DNA of 32,373 nt, from positions 1 through 32,373 of the forward strand of contig JAKAYT010000014.1 of assembly GCA_021826685.1 (NCBI GenBank). The letters are read 5' to 3'. Below, one piece after another: positions 22,647 to 32,373 of this stretch; position 1 is the first letter of the stretch, and each line of letters opens with the position of its first letter. The translations under genes were made by a program, and so were the position numbers. Below the pieces are notes generated by a model. The model saw only the letters and a list, made by a program, of their open reading frames with translations, ran no database searches and was not told the origin of the DNA. Source of the DNA: Thermoplasmata archaeon (GTDB lineage Archaea > Thermoplasmatota > Thermoplasmata > Lutacidiplasmatales > UBA184).

Positions 22647-23669
22647 ATGCGGTGGACCGAGCACTACCTTCCCGAGATCGTCCTCGGGACCACCTTCGGC
22701 GGGGCGGCCGCCGTCAACGTGGCCATCTACGCGGTCCGGGGGATCTCCCCCTACTCGACGATCGCATGGGACATCGCGACCCTGCTCGCGGTCTCGACCT
22801 ACTTCACCGTACGCCGCTCCCGTCGCGATCCCCAGGCCTTCCTGCGGGAGATGGTGGTCATCGGCGTCGTCCTCGCCGCGGTGAGCATCTTCACGGGGAT
22901 CGGGAACGGCGCCACCGACGAAGGGTACACGACCCCGCTCTACGGGAACATGATGGTCTCGCTCGTGAACCCCTACTGGCACCTTCTGACCGTGCCCTAC
23001 ACCGTCCACTACGGGCCGTTCATCAGCTACCGGGTGATCTCGACGAGCTACGACACCTATCTGCCGCTGATCTCGTTCCTCCAGATTCCCGGCACCGGGA
23101 TCCTCGGTTACGAGCTCCTCTGTGTGGCGGCCTGGCTCGGCCTGGTCTACCTGGTCCGGAAGGACGAGTTCGCCTCGCTCACCCTCGCCAGCCCCGTCAT
23201 CGCGCTCCTCGCTGCGAACGGGTTCAACGACCTTCCGGTACTGTTCCTGATGACCCTCAGCCTGCGGGGATGGAGCGGTCCGAAGGCGAAGGTCGTCGAG
23301 TACCTCACGTACGGGATGAAACAGTTCGCGAACGTCTTCTGGTTCGCCTTCTACCTTATCCAACGCCGGTGGGTAGGTGCGACCCTCGTCCTCGTGATCT
23401 CCGCGGTTTGGGTTCTGCCCTTCCTCCTTTGGCCCGGAGAAGGGAGCGGCATCTACTGCCAGGCGCTCACCCTCGGATGGGGCCCCGGCTGCGCCGGGGT
23501 GAGCAGCGGCGTTCGAGGGGTCGCCGACCTCTGGGACCACTGGAACTACTACGCGTGGCCCGTCTGGGCCTACGCGCTCTTCCGCTCCCGGATCGACCGG
23601 TGGTGGGGAACCGCGCGGCTCCGCCTCGCGCGACGACGGCCCTCCAAAGCGTCGGTGGCCGACGGGTGA
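22647..23669 (+). CDS. Polytopic membrane protein, possible GT-C/GT87-like glycosyltransferase
   Basis: A 340-residue integral membrane protein with roughly eight to ten hydrophobic segments. An early extracytoplasmic-type loop carries an Asp-Glu pair (ATDEGYTTPLYGN, residues 91-92), followed by NPYWHLLTVPY and a long aromatic-rich segment. Later, LTYGMKQFANVFWFAFYL then IQRRW resembles the 'k-Q-...-RRW' region of DUF2029/GT87-like polyprenol-sugar glycosyltransferases, and the Asp-Glu loop fits a GT-C active site. This is a weak, from-memory resemblance; 'conserved membrane protein' is the safe name. The C-terminal 25 residues are strongly basic (RLRLARRRPSK), so that end probably faces the cytoplasm. 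It is transcribed divergently from ncsA and followed after 75 nt by xerA. Confidence 0.75.
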   Translation: MRWTEHYLPEIVLGTTFGGAAAVNVAIYAVRGISPYSTIAWDIATLLAVSTYFTVRRSRRDPQAFLREMVVIGVVLAAVSIFTGIGNGATDEGYTTPLYGNMMVSLVNPYWHLLTVPYTVHYGPFISYRVISTSYDTYLPLISFLQIPGTGILGYELLCVAAWLGLVYLVRKDEFASLTLASPVIALLAANGFNDLPVLFLMTLSLRGWSGPKAKVVEYLTYGMKQFANVFWFAFYLIQRRWVGATLVLVISAVWVLPFLLWPGEGSGIYCQALTLGWGPGCAGVSSGVRGVADLWDHWNYYAWPVWAYALFRSRIDRWWGTARLRLARRRPSKASVADG

Positions 23670-23708
23670 GAGCGCGATCCCGCGTCGCGTCGCTTCCTCT
23701 GCGCGCAT

Positions 23709-23719
23709 ACGGTTATTAG
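23709..23719 (+). promoter_or_regulatory. TATA-like element for xerA
   Basis: CGGTTATTAGG in the 75-nt gap after the membrane protein gene, centred about 30 nt upstream of the ATG at 23745. No Shine-Dalgarno sequence is visible, so a nearly leaderless message is likely. Confidence 0.5.
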
Positions 23720-23744
23720 GCCAAAGTCGGCCGGACCGCTGGCG

Positions 23745-24716
23745 ATGGCGACCGCGGCGTTCCGGGCTCGTGCGGAACCTGTGGTCCGACGTTCCCCGAG
23801 GACGAATCCCCCCGGGGCCGCGCCCGCTCCTCCGACGGATGTCGGTCGGTTCGATCCGGAAGAAACGGTCCGGCGGTTCGAGCGATACCTACGCTCCCAG
23901 GAGCGCAGTCCCTGCACGGTGAAGCAGTACACCCACATCGCCCGGATGTTCTTCGCGTTCGTCCGGAAGCCGATCGAAGAGGTCGGCGCCCGAGATCTCG
24001 ACGCCTTCCGCGAGCACCTTGCGATCCAGCGTCGCTACTCGAAGAACTCGCTCTACACCACGATCCGCGGACTCACCTGCATGTTCCGGAGCTTCGGGCT
24101 CGGGATCGCGGACCAGCTCGAACCGCCGCGTCGACCCGAGCGCCTCCCCCGCTACCTCAACGAGGAAGAGATGCATCGCCTGTTCGAGGCGGTCGCTCCC
24201 TCCCCGCGGGACAGCGCCATGATCCACGTGCTGGGCTACAGCGGTCTGCGCGTCGGCGAACTGTGCCACGCCGAGCTGGACGACCTCGACCTCGACCGGA
24301 ACGTGCTCCACGTCCGATCCGGGAAGGGCGACAAGGATCGAGAGGTCGTTCTGGACGAGCGCGCCCGGGCGGCAATCGACCGCTATCTCGCGGATCGCGC
24401 GACCCGGGCCGAGAACGGTACGGATGCCATGGGCCGTGCGACCGCGAGACCCCCCAGCTCGCGCCTCTTCCCCGTGGGACCGGTGACGGTCGAACGGGTC
24501 GTACGCTCGGCCGCGCGCACGGCCGGTATCGAGCGCCGCGTGACCCCCCACATGCTCCGTCACTCCCTGGCGACCGCGTTGCTCGCGCGCGGCTGCGACA
24601 TCCGCTACATCCAGAAGCTCCTCGGGCATGCGTCCGTCGCGACGACGCAGATCTACACGCACGTCGACACCCAGTCATTGCGGGCGGCGTATGAGCGCGC
24701 GAAGCCGGGCTATTAA
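23745..24716 (+). CDS. xerA: Tyrosine recombinase, XerA-like
   Basis: A 323-residue tyrosine site-specific recombinase. The first 35 residues are Pro/Ala-rich and probably disordered. A SAM-like core-binding domain follows (RRFERYLRSQERSPCTVKQY to LTCMFRSFG), then the catalytic domain with all active residues: Arg169 (GYSGLRVGELC), Lys194 (SGKGDKDRE), His269 and Arg272 (PHMLRHSLAT), His295 (LLGHAS) and nucleophile Tyr304 (IYTHVD). Archaeal XerA resolves chromosome dimers at a dif site. An integrase of an integrated element is the alternative, but no attachment repeats or element genes are next to it. Its small size and clean core-gene surroundings favour XerA. Confidence 0.9.
   Translation: MATAAFRARAEPVVRRSPRTNPPGAAPAPPTDVGRFDPEETVRRFERYLRSQERSPCTVKQYTHIARMFFAFVRKPIEEVGARDLDAFREHLAIQRRYSKNSLYTTIRGLTCMFRSFGLGIADQLEPPRRPERLPRYLNEEEMHRLFEAVAPSPRDSAMIHVLGYSGLRVGELCHAELDDLDLDRNVLHVRSGKGDKDREVVLDERARAAIDRYLADRATRAENGTDAMGRATARPPSSRLFPVGPVTVERVVRSAARTAGIERRVTPHMLRHSLATALLARGCDIRYIQKLLGHASVATTQIYTHVDTQSLRAAYERAKPGY
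24711..24716 (+). promoter_or_regulatory. TATA-like element overlapping the xerA stop codon
   Basis: TATTAA, formed by the last Tyr codon and the stop codon of xerA, is centred 24 nt before the GTG at 24738. This spacing gives a leaderless transcript for the flavoenzyme gene and supports the GTG start. Confidence 0.5.
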
Positions 24717-24737
24717 CCGGTCGACCTTCCGCCCGGC

Positions 24738-25937
24738 GTGAACTCTTCCGAGCGGTTCGATTATCTCGTGCTCGGGGGCGGCCTCGCAGGGGCGGCGACC
24801 GCCTACCATCTCGGGCGACGGGGAGAACGATCCGTGCTCCTGTACGAAGCCCGGATCCCCAACGCCGGCGCAAGCGGGCGGGCGGCGGGGATCGTGACCG
24901 ATCAGCTGTGGAACGAGTGGGACGTAGAGGTCGCTCGGGCGACCGCAGAAGAATACGCCGACCTCTCGCGCACCCACCCGGAGATCAACTTCGCCCGCAA
25001 TGGCTTCCTTCGCTGGACGACGAACCCCGTCGCGGCCGATGCGATCGACGTCGCGTACCGCCGGCTGCGCGGCTGGGGAGTCTCGGTGGATCGTATCGGG
25101 CCGACGGAGCTCGCGTCGGCGTTCCCGTGGGGGCGCTTCGAGGACGTGCGTGCCGGACTGCGCGGAACCGTCGACGCCGTCGTGACGCCCAGCGCCACGA
25201 CCGACGCCTACCTTGCCGAAGCACGAGCCCGCGGCGCGGAGGTATGGTTCGGGGACGGCCCGGGCACGCTCCGGGCCGAGAGCGCCGGAGTCTCGTTCAC
25301 CGCGGGTGCTCGTAGGGTCCGGGCGCGGACGACGATCGTGGCCGCGGGCGCGTGGTCGAAGCCCCTGTTGCGGTCCCTCGGACAGAGCCTCCCTCTCGCG
25401 CCCTACCGTGTGCAGGCGGCGACGCTCCGCCCTCCGCTCGCTCCCCCGGAAGTCTTCCCCAGCGGTCACGACCTCGATACCGACGTCTACTTCCGCCCCG
25501 AAGGACCGGGCCGGGTCCTCGCCGGCGACGGGACCGAGCGCGTCGAGGCCGACCCCGATCGTTTCGTCACCGCCGGCGACCCGCGCTTCCTTTCCCATCT
25601 CGCCGAGAGCATTCGCCTCCGGCTGCCGGGGTGGGAAGCTTCGGAGCTCGTGCGCGCGTGGGCGGGAGTGTGCACGTCGACCCCGGACCGACGTCCCCAC
25701 GTGGGCGCGGTCGACCCCGATCGGGGGGTGTACGCGATCGTCGGGTTCAACGGCTTCGGCGTGATGCGGGCCGGCGGGGCGGCCCGTCGCCTGGTCGACC
25801 TGCTCATCGAAGGGCCCGGCGGCCGCGCGTCGCACCGGCTCGCGCCGGTCGACCCGCGCCGGTTCCCGCCGCGCCAGGCCAATTTCCTCCCGCGTCCCGG
25901 CTTCACGCTCGATGCGGGAGACGAACCCCGATTCTGA
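24738..25937 (+). CDS. FAD-dependent oxidoreductase, DAO family (glycine/sarcosine oxidase-like)
   Basis: A 399-residue flavoprotein. The dinucleotide-binding motif YLVLGGGLAGAATAYHL (residues 9-25) and the following acidic strand end (LLYEA) bind the ADP part of FAD. ASGRAAGI and NFARNGFLRW follow as in the D-amino-acid oxidase fold. TTIVAAGAWSKPLL and the C-terminal FAD motif (RRPHVGAVDPDRGVYAIVG, FNGFGVMRAGGAAR) complete the family pattern. Such enzymes oxidise secondary or primary amines such as glycine, sarcosine, D-amino acids or proline, often passing electrons to oxygen. The substrate cannot be told. The protein is cytoplasmic with no signal peptide. It ends 36 nt from the convergent thyX gene. 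Confidence 0.9.
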   Translation: MNSSERFDYLVLGGGLAGAATAYHLGRRGERSVLLYEARIPNAGASGRAAGIVTDQLWNEWDVEVARATAEEYADLSRTHPEINFARNGFLRWTTNPVAADAIDVAYRRLRGWGVSVDRIGPTELASAFPWGRFEDVRAGLRGTVDAVVTPSATTDAYLAEARARGAEVWFGDGPGTLRAESAGVSFTAGARRVRARTTIVAAGAWSKPLLRSLGQSLPLAPYRVQAATLRPPLAPPEVFPSGHDLDTDVYFRPEGPGRVLAGDGTERVEADPDRFVTAGDPRFLSHLAESIRLRLPGWEASELVRAWAGVCTSTPDRRPHVGAVDPDRGVYAIVGFNGFGVMRAGGAARRLVDLLIEGPGGRASHRLAPVDPRRFPPRQANFLPRPGFTLDAGDEPRF

Positions 25938-25973
25938 CGCGCTCGGGGCCACTCGGGGGAGCGTCGCGGTCTG

Positions 25974-26882
25974 TCAGCGTGCCGGGCGAAGGCGCTCGAG
26001 CTTCTCGAGGAACTCGGGGCCTTCTCCGGTCTTCAGAGGCTGTCCATCCGGGCGGGTGAGGTCGAGACCCGCCTGGGCGCACGCCTCCTTCGGGGTCCGT
26101 CCTTCGAGCAACGCCCGGACCGCCACCTGCTCGCGCTGGGTGAGGGTCAGGGCGCGCAGCTGGAACTCCTCGAACGCCTCGAAGGCGATCGGGCACACGA
26201 GCCGGGCGAGCCGGTCGACCTCCGCGGCGAAGAGGCGGATCTCCTCTTGGGCGTGGGGGTCGAGGCGGAGCAAGAGGAAGTGGAACAGGTTGTGGAGATC
26301 GATCTTCCAGTACCACTGGGTGTAGTAGGCGACCGGCAGGAGCAGGCGCGCGGTCTCCCGGGCGACCCCGGCCTCGAGGGCCCGTTGGTAGGAGGCGTAG
26401 GCGTCCCGGGAGACCCGCTCGAGGTCGGTCCGGAAGGCGTTCACGACATCCGAGGGCAGGGGATCGCCGCGGCCCTGACGGTTCCGGGTGGATTGGTGGC
26501 GCACCTCTTCAGGGGGCGGAATCTCGTACTCGTCCTCGAGGACGGAGTAGCGGGCGCTGACCTCGTTGAGCGAAGCGGTGCGGTGGCGGACCCACTGCCG
26601 TGCGACGAAGATCGGAAGCCGAACGAGGAACTTGTACTCGACCATCTCGAACGGGGTCGTGTGCTGGTGACGCATCAGGTAGCGGATCAGTCCCCGGTCA
26701 TCGCGGGCCGTTTTGGTCCCTCGGCCGTAGGAGACCCGCGCGGCTTGCACGATCGCGTCGTCGTTGCCCATGTAGTCGATGAGCGCCACAAAGCCATGGC
26801 TCAGCACCGGGTGCCGAACGCCGAGTTCGCGATCCGCCGCATCGACCCTCGGACGCGCGAGCGGGCCTTCCGGTTCCGCCAC
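25974..26882 (-). CDS. thyX: Flavin-dependent thymidylate synthase ThyX
   Basis: A 302-residue ThyX, which makes dTMP from dUMP using methylenetetrahydrofolate, FAD and NADPH. The diagnostic RHRX7S motif is present as RHRTASLNEVSARYS (residues 99-113). MRHQHTTPFEMVEYKF carries the upstream conserved His and Glu residues. Further on are RETARLLLPVAYYTQWYWKIDLHNLFHFLLLR and HAQEEIR. About 60 C-terminal residues extend past the usual core (ALLEGRTPKEACAQAG) and look like a small helical add-on. The GTG at 26882 is taken as start because a TATA-like CCCTTTATGG is centred 27 nt upstream and the first 25 residues are compatible with homologues. It is divergent from metG. Confidence 0.95.
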   Translation of the reverse strand: MAEPEGPLARPRVDAADRELGVRHPVLSHGFVALIDYMGNDDAIVQAARVSYGRGTKTARDDRGLIRYLMRHQHTTPFEMVEYKFLVRLPIFVARQWVRHRTASLNEVSARYSVLEDEYEIPPPEEVRHQSTRNRQGRGDPLPSDVVNAFRTDLERVSRDAYASYQRALEAGVARETARLLLPVAYYTQWYWKIDLHNLFHFLLLRLDPHAQEEIRLFAAEVDRLARLVCPIAFEAFEEFQLRALTLTQREQVAVRALLEGRTPKEACAQAGLDLTRPDGQPLKTGEGPEFLEKLERLRPAR

Positions 26883-26904
26883 GACGCGCGGAACCCGGCC
26901 TCCT

Positions 26905-26914
26905 CCATAAAGGG
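26905..26914. promoter_or_regulatory. Shared AT-rich element between thyX and metG
   Basis: On the minus strand CCCTTTATGG is centred 27 nt upstream of the thyX GTG (26882), giving a leaderless message. On the plus strand the same block reads CCATAAAGGG and could start metG transcription near 26934. The plus-strand GCAACTTTTTG (26932-26942), 37 nt from the metG ATG, is an alternative for metG. Confidence 0.5.
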
Positions 26915-26974
26915 CACGACGCGCTCGGTGGGCAACTTTTTGCCGTGGCAGGTCTCGCCTCGGCCGGAGGGCGG

Positions 26975-29230
26975 ATGCCGCGGATCTTCGTGGCGGCCTC
27001 GTGGCCGTACGCCAATGGGCCGATCCATATCGGCCAGTTCGCGAGCACGTACCTGCCCGCCGATATTTTCGCCCGGTACCACCGTCTGAAGGGCAACGAG
27101 GTCCTGATGGTCTCGGGGTCCGACATGCACGGCACTCCCCTGCTCGTGCGGGCCGAGGAGGAGAGTACGACTCCCGAAGCGATCGCGCGCCGCTATCACG
27201 CGGTCCACCAGGCGACGTTCTCTCGAGCCGGGATCTCCTTCGACCTCTACACCGACACCCACACCGTGAACCACGAGCGTACGGTCGACGAGATGTTCCT
27301 GACCCTCCTCGAGAACGGGTACATTCGGCGCCGAACCGAGGAGGGACCGTACTGCCCTCAGCATCGACGTTTCCTGCCCGACCGCTACGCGCTGGGGACC
27401 TGTCCGCACTGCGGATTCCCGGACGCCCGAGGGGACGAGTGCGACCACTGCGGACGGCCGATCAACATCCGGCAGCTCGGCTCCCCCCGGTGCGCGCTCT
27501 GCGGGACCCCGGCGGAGTTCCGACCGTCCGAGCACTTCTACCTCGAGCTCGACAAGCTCGAGAGCGCGGTGGCCGAGTTCGTCGACGCCCGTCCCCACTG
27601 GCGGGCCGGAACTCGACGGGTCGCCGAGAACTTTCTTTCGGAGGGATTGCATCCCACCCCGATTACCCGGGACCTCGACTGGGGGGTTCCGATCCCGCTG
27701 GACGGCTACGACGGCAAGGTCTTCTACGTCTGGTTCGAGGCCCTGATCGGTTACCTCTCGGCGGCGCGGGAGTGGGCGATCCGCACCGGTCGGCCGGACG
27801 CGTGGCATCGGTACTGGGACGCATCCGAGCCCGTCCGCCAGTACTACTTCGTCGGGAAGGACAATCGGTTCCACCACACGATCGAATGGCCCGCGATGCT
27901 CCTCGGCGCGCAAGGTCTCCAGGTACCGTACGACGTTCCGGCGAACGAGTGGATGAACCTGGGCGGACAGAAGGTATCGAAGTCGCGGATGAAGGAGTTC
28001 GACGTCTTCGTCCCCTCGCTCCTCGATCGCTATCCGGTCGACGTGGTGCGGTTCTACGCCGCGCTCCTTGCGCCGCAGAACCATGACACGGACTTTGACG
28101 CGGACGAGTTCGAGCGCCTGCGCGACGAGATCCTCTCGAACCAGCTCGGCAACCTCGTCCAGCGCACGCTCGTCCTCGCCCGCGACAAGCACGGGAACCG
28201 GATCCCGCCGCCGCCACCGAGCTGGAGCTCCACGGAGGCGGATGGGGTCGGCTCCCACCTCGTGGGAGCGCACACCCGCATCGAGGAGGAGTACGAGGCG
28301 GTCCACCTGAAGGAGGCGCTGGACCTCGTGCTCGAGGAGGTGCGGGAGGCCAACCGAGCGTTCCACGAGGCGAAGCCGTGGAGCCTCGACCCGGCCGAAC
28401 AGGCCAGGGTCCTCTACGAGACGATCTGGCGCCTGAAGGCGATCGCCACCTGGCTCGCGCCGACCCTCCCGACGACGTCCGAGCGCATCCTGACGATGAT
28501 CGGGTCCGACGGACCGCTGGCGGACGGCCGCTGGGAGCAAGCGTTGCAGCCCCCGACCCCCGGGCAGACCCTCGGGAAGGTCGAACCCCTGTTCCCTCGC
28601 GCCTCCGCCGCTCCGGGGTCCGCTGCTGCACCTACTCCCGGTCCGACCCGCGCCCCGCCGCCGCTCGCGATCCGCGTGGGTATCGTGCGAGTGGCGGAAC
28701 CCCATCCCGAGGCCGACCGCCTCCTCGTCCTGACCGTGGACCTCGGCGAACCCCACCCGCGCACCATCGTCGCGGGGATCCGGGGCGCCTACGCTCCCGA
28801 ACAGCTGATCGGTCGGCGGATCGTGGTCCTCGCGAACCTCGCCCACCGTACGATCCGCCGGAAGACCAGCCAGGGGATGCTTCTCGCGAGCGAGATCGAC
28901 GGTCGTCCGGTGCTGCTGTCGCCCCCGGACGGGCTTCCTGCGGGCGCTTCCATCGACGGAACCCCGGAACCCGCTCCCCAGATCTCGATCGACGACCTGG
29001 GGCGAGCTCCCTTGGTCATCGGCCAGGTCGAAGGTCCGGCCGATAAAGGGGGCTCCCGCGTCCGACTGAAGGACCGGTCGATCGCGGCCACGGGCAGCGC
29101 TCCTCCCGGCTCGCTGGTCGTGGTGCGCCTGGTCGCTCCCGACGCGGCGGCCGGGTCGATACTTACCTTCGGCCTAGCGGGACCGATCCGCCCTTCCGAG
29201 CCGGTCGCCGCCGGCGCCGTGGTCCGATGA
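26975..29230 (+). CDS. metG: Methionyl-tRNA synthetase with C-terminal tRNA-binding domain
   Basis: A 751-residue class I synthetase for tRNA-Met. The HIGH-equivalent is GPIHIGQFAS (His18-Gln21 in context) and the KMSKS-equivalent KVSKS (333-337). Between them lies the Zn-knuckle insertion with four CxxC/CxxH-like pairs (YCPQH, CPHC, CDHC, CALC). The anticodon-binding helical domain follows. From about residue 563 an EMAP-II/Trbp111-like OB-fold begins (IRVGIVRVAEPHPEADRLLV, with NLAHRTIRRKTSQGMLLAS). About 85 further residues (665-751) form an extra beta-rich tail not usual for MetRS. The ATG at 26975 is preceded by GGAGG (26966-26970); the in-frame GTG at 26945 lies too close to the AT-rich element. 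It ends in an ATGA overlap with the PHP gene. Confidence 0.95.
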   Translation: MPRIFVAASWPYANGPIHIGQFASTYLPADIFARYHRLKGNEVLMVSGSDMHGTPLLVRAEEESTTPEAIARRYHAVHQATFSRAGISFDLYTDTHTVNHERTVDEMFLTLLENGYIRRRTEEGPYCPQHRRFLPDRYALGTCPHCGFPDARGDECDHCGRPINIRQLGSPRCALCGTPAEFRPSEHFYLELDKLESAVAEFVDARPHWRAGTRRVAENFLSEGLHPTPITRDLDWGVPIPLDGYDGKVFYVWFEALIGYLSAAREWAIRTGRPDAWHRYWDASEPVRQYYFVGKDNRFHHTIEWPAMLLGAQGLQVPYDVPANEWMNLGGQKVSKSRMKEFDVFVPSLLDRYPVDVVRFYAALLAPQNHDTDFDADEFERLRDEILSNQLGNLVQRTLVLARDKHGNRIPPPPPSWSSTEADGVGSHLVGAHTRIEEEYEAVHLKEALDLVLEEVREANRAFHEAKPWSLDPAEQARVLYETIWRLKAIATWLAPTLPTTSERILTMIGSDGPLADGRWEQALQPPTPGQTLGKVEPLFPRASAAPGSAAAPTPGPTRAPPPLAIRVGIVRVAEPHPEADRLLVLTVDLGEPHPRTIVAGIRGAYAPEQLIGRRIVVLANLAHRTIRRKTSQGMLLASEIDGRPVLLSPPDGLPAGASIDGTPEPAPQISIDDLGRAPLVIGQVEGPADKGGSRVRLKDRSIAATGSAPPGSLVVVRLVAPDAAAGSILTFGLAGPIRPSEPVAAGAVVR

Positions 29231-29907
29231 CCGACGAGGCCCGGCTCGATCTGCACGTGCACTCTCGCTATTCCCCCGACTCCCGGATGACGGTCGAGGC
29301 GATCGTCATGCGGGTGATGGAAGCGGGGCTCCGGGGGTTCGCGTTGACCGACCACAACACGCTCCAAGGTCTGGGCAAACTGGCCGAACTCCAGAAGAAG
29401 TATCCGCGCTACCTCTTCGTCCCGGGCGTCGAGATCTCGGCTCACGAGGGCCACCTGCTCGCGTACGGGCTCTCCGAGACGCCGCCTCGGGGGCGTCTCG
29501 TGGCCGAGACCGTCGATTGGGTCGAGGCTCACGGAGGCGTGGCAGTGGTGGCGCATCCGTTCCGTCGGAACCACGGCGTGGGGGAACGGGTCGCACGGGA
29601 GACGCGGATCGATGCCCTGGAAACTCGCAACGGACACAACTCGGAGATCGCCAACGACCGGGCCGAGCTGGTCGCGGCGCAGCGGCACCTCGGGACGACC
29701 GGCGGCAGCGACGCTCACGTCCCGCACGAGATCGGGCGTGCCTACACGCTGGTCCCGGAGCCGCTCTCGACCCTGGACGACCTCCTCGAGCATCTTCGCC
29801 GCCGCGCGACCCAGGCCGAAGGCCTCTCGCTCACCCCGTGGGGTCAGTTCCGGGTCGGAGTGCGATCGGCCTTCCTGCGCGTCGGCCGGGGATTCCGGCC
29901 GATCTGA
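29227..29907 (+). CDS. PHP domain metal-dependent phosphoesterase
   Basis: A 226-residue PHP (polymerase and histidinol phosphatase) domain protein. All typical metal-ligand motifs are visible: LDLHVHSRYS (Asp8, His10, His12), ALTDHNTL, PGVEISAHEGH, VAVVAHPFRR and GGSDAHVPHEIG. Family knowledge: stand-alone PHP proteins hydrolyse phosphoesters, for example nucleoside 3',5'-bisphosphates or 5' ends of RNA (RNase AM/TrpH type), and bind three metal ions. The exact substrate is unknown. The start overlaps metG as ATGA, so translation is coupled. Linkage to a tRNA synthetase hints at RNA or nucleotide metabolism, but only as an inference. Confidence 0.92.
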   Translation: MTDEARLDLHVHSRYSPDSRMTVEAIVMRVMEAGLRGFALTDHNTLQGLGKLAELQKKYPRYLFVPGVEISAHEGHLLAYGLSETPPRGRLVAETVDWVEAHGGVAVVAHPFRRNHGVGERVARETRIDALETRNGHNSEIANDRAELVAAQRHLGTTGGSDAHVPHEIGRAYTLVPEPLSTLDDLLEHLRRRATQAEGLSLTPWGQFRVGVRSAFLRVGRGFRPI

Positions 29908-29947
29908 GGGGGGCCCGGTCCGAGAGGTCCCTACCGCAACGACATAG

Positions 29948-32270
<2,323 letters not shown>

Positions 32271-32341
32271 AAGGTAGTGCGAAGCGCGCTCCGACGGAAT
32301 CGTCCGAGGCCGGTCCGCTCCTTCGCGCGTCGGGCGCTCTC

Positions 32342-32366
32342 GGTGCCACCGTCGGCACCCCTTAAA
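32342..32366 (+). promoter_or_regulatory. Hairpin and TATA-like element at the window end
   Basis: GGTGCC (32342-32347) and GGCACC (32354-32359) form a perfect 6-bp stem with a 6-nt loop. Directly behind it CTTAAAG (about 32361-32367) is the only AT-rich spot in the post-katG segment and may be the TATA box of a plus-strand gene beyond the edge. The 128 nt after katG contain no recognisable gene. Confidence 0.35.
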
Positions 32367-32373
32367 GGACGGA

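Noticed and set aside
23745-24716. Tyrosine recombinase as the integrase of a provirus or genomic island
   Set aside because: No direct repeats, tRNA target, or element genes are visible on either side. Its neighbours are chromosomal-type genes, so a XerA role is more likely.
26801-28846. 681-codon minus-strand open frame across metG
   Set aside because: Its translation is rich in Arg, Gly and Val and shows no domain. The plus strand encodes a full MetRS with all catalytic motifs.

Overview
The window is a GC-rich (by eye about two-thirds G+C), densely packed stretch of an archaeal chromosome. Archaeal core genes settle the domain: aIF2-beta, a group II chaperonin (thermosome), the gene string Pus10 - L21e - Rpo4 - DUF655 - KsgA, a TtuA/NcsA tRNA thiolase, a presenilin-type A22 protease and a XerA-like recombinase. 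Many starts lie about 25-30 nt downstream of a short AT-rich TATA-like element, as expected for leaderless archaeal transcripts. The gene set (class II LysRS, bacterial-type ValRS, thermosome, KatG, ThyX) would fit a GC-rich, oxygen-exposed member of the Thermoplasmatota. That placement is an inference from gene content; no rRNA is present to test it.

Layout. (1) 1-8806, minus strand: hypothetical protein, lysS, valS, aldo/keto reductase, HAD phosphatase, PhzF-like protein, aIF2-beta and a presenilin-like protease cut by the window edge. Several neighbours overlap by 4-8 nt, so this may be one or two long transcripts. (2) 8901-10082, plus: an AMI1-like amidase, divergent from region 1 and convergent with the thermosome. 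(3) 10097-16716, minus: the thermosome with a clear TATA box, a MoeB/ThiF-rhodanese fusion, then the information-processing operon pus10 - rpl21e - rpoF - DUF655 - ksgA. (4) 16812-19871, plus: a small conserved-looking protein and a large coupling-protein-like (VirD4/TraG/HerA-type) ATPase with a possible nuclease-like C-terminal domain. (5) 19894-22564, minus: ncsA/ttuA, 3-hydroxyacyl-CoA dehydrogenase and a PrsW-type membrane protease, joined by GTGA and ATGA overlaps. (6) 22647-25937, plus: a polytopic membrane protein, XerA recombinase and a DAO-family flavoenzyme. (7) thyX (minus) diverging from metG - PHP phosphoesterase - katG (plus).

How the genes work together. Translation is the main theme: three aminoacyl-tRNA synthetases, aIF2-beta, L21e, KsgA, Pus10 and a tRNA thiolase. 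The MoeB-rhodanese fusion and the TtuA-type thiolase could be two parts of one sulfur relay (ubiquitin-like sulfur carrier to tRNA). Two unrelated intramembrane protease families (A22 and PrsW) are present. Bacterial-looking genes (ValRS, class II LysRS, KatG, probably ThyX) sit among archaeal core genes without any visible mobile element.

I found no tRNA, rRNA, CRISPR array or insertion sequence. No gene-free stretch exceeds about 300 nt; the longest (13125-13407) and the post-katG segment are described as features. The least explained items are the coupling-protein-like ATPase with its C-terminal domain, the 133-residue orphan at 8405-8806, the extra C-terminal segment of MetRS, and the competing inverted repeats around the katG stop codon.
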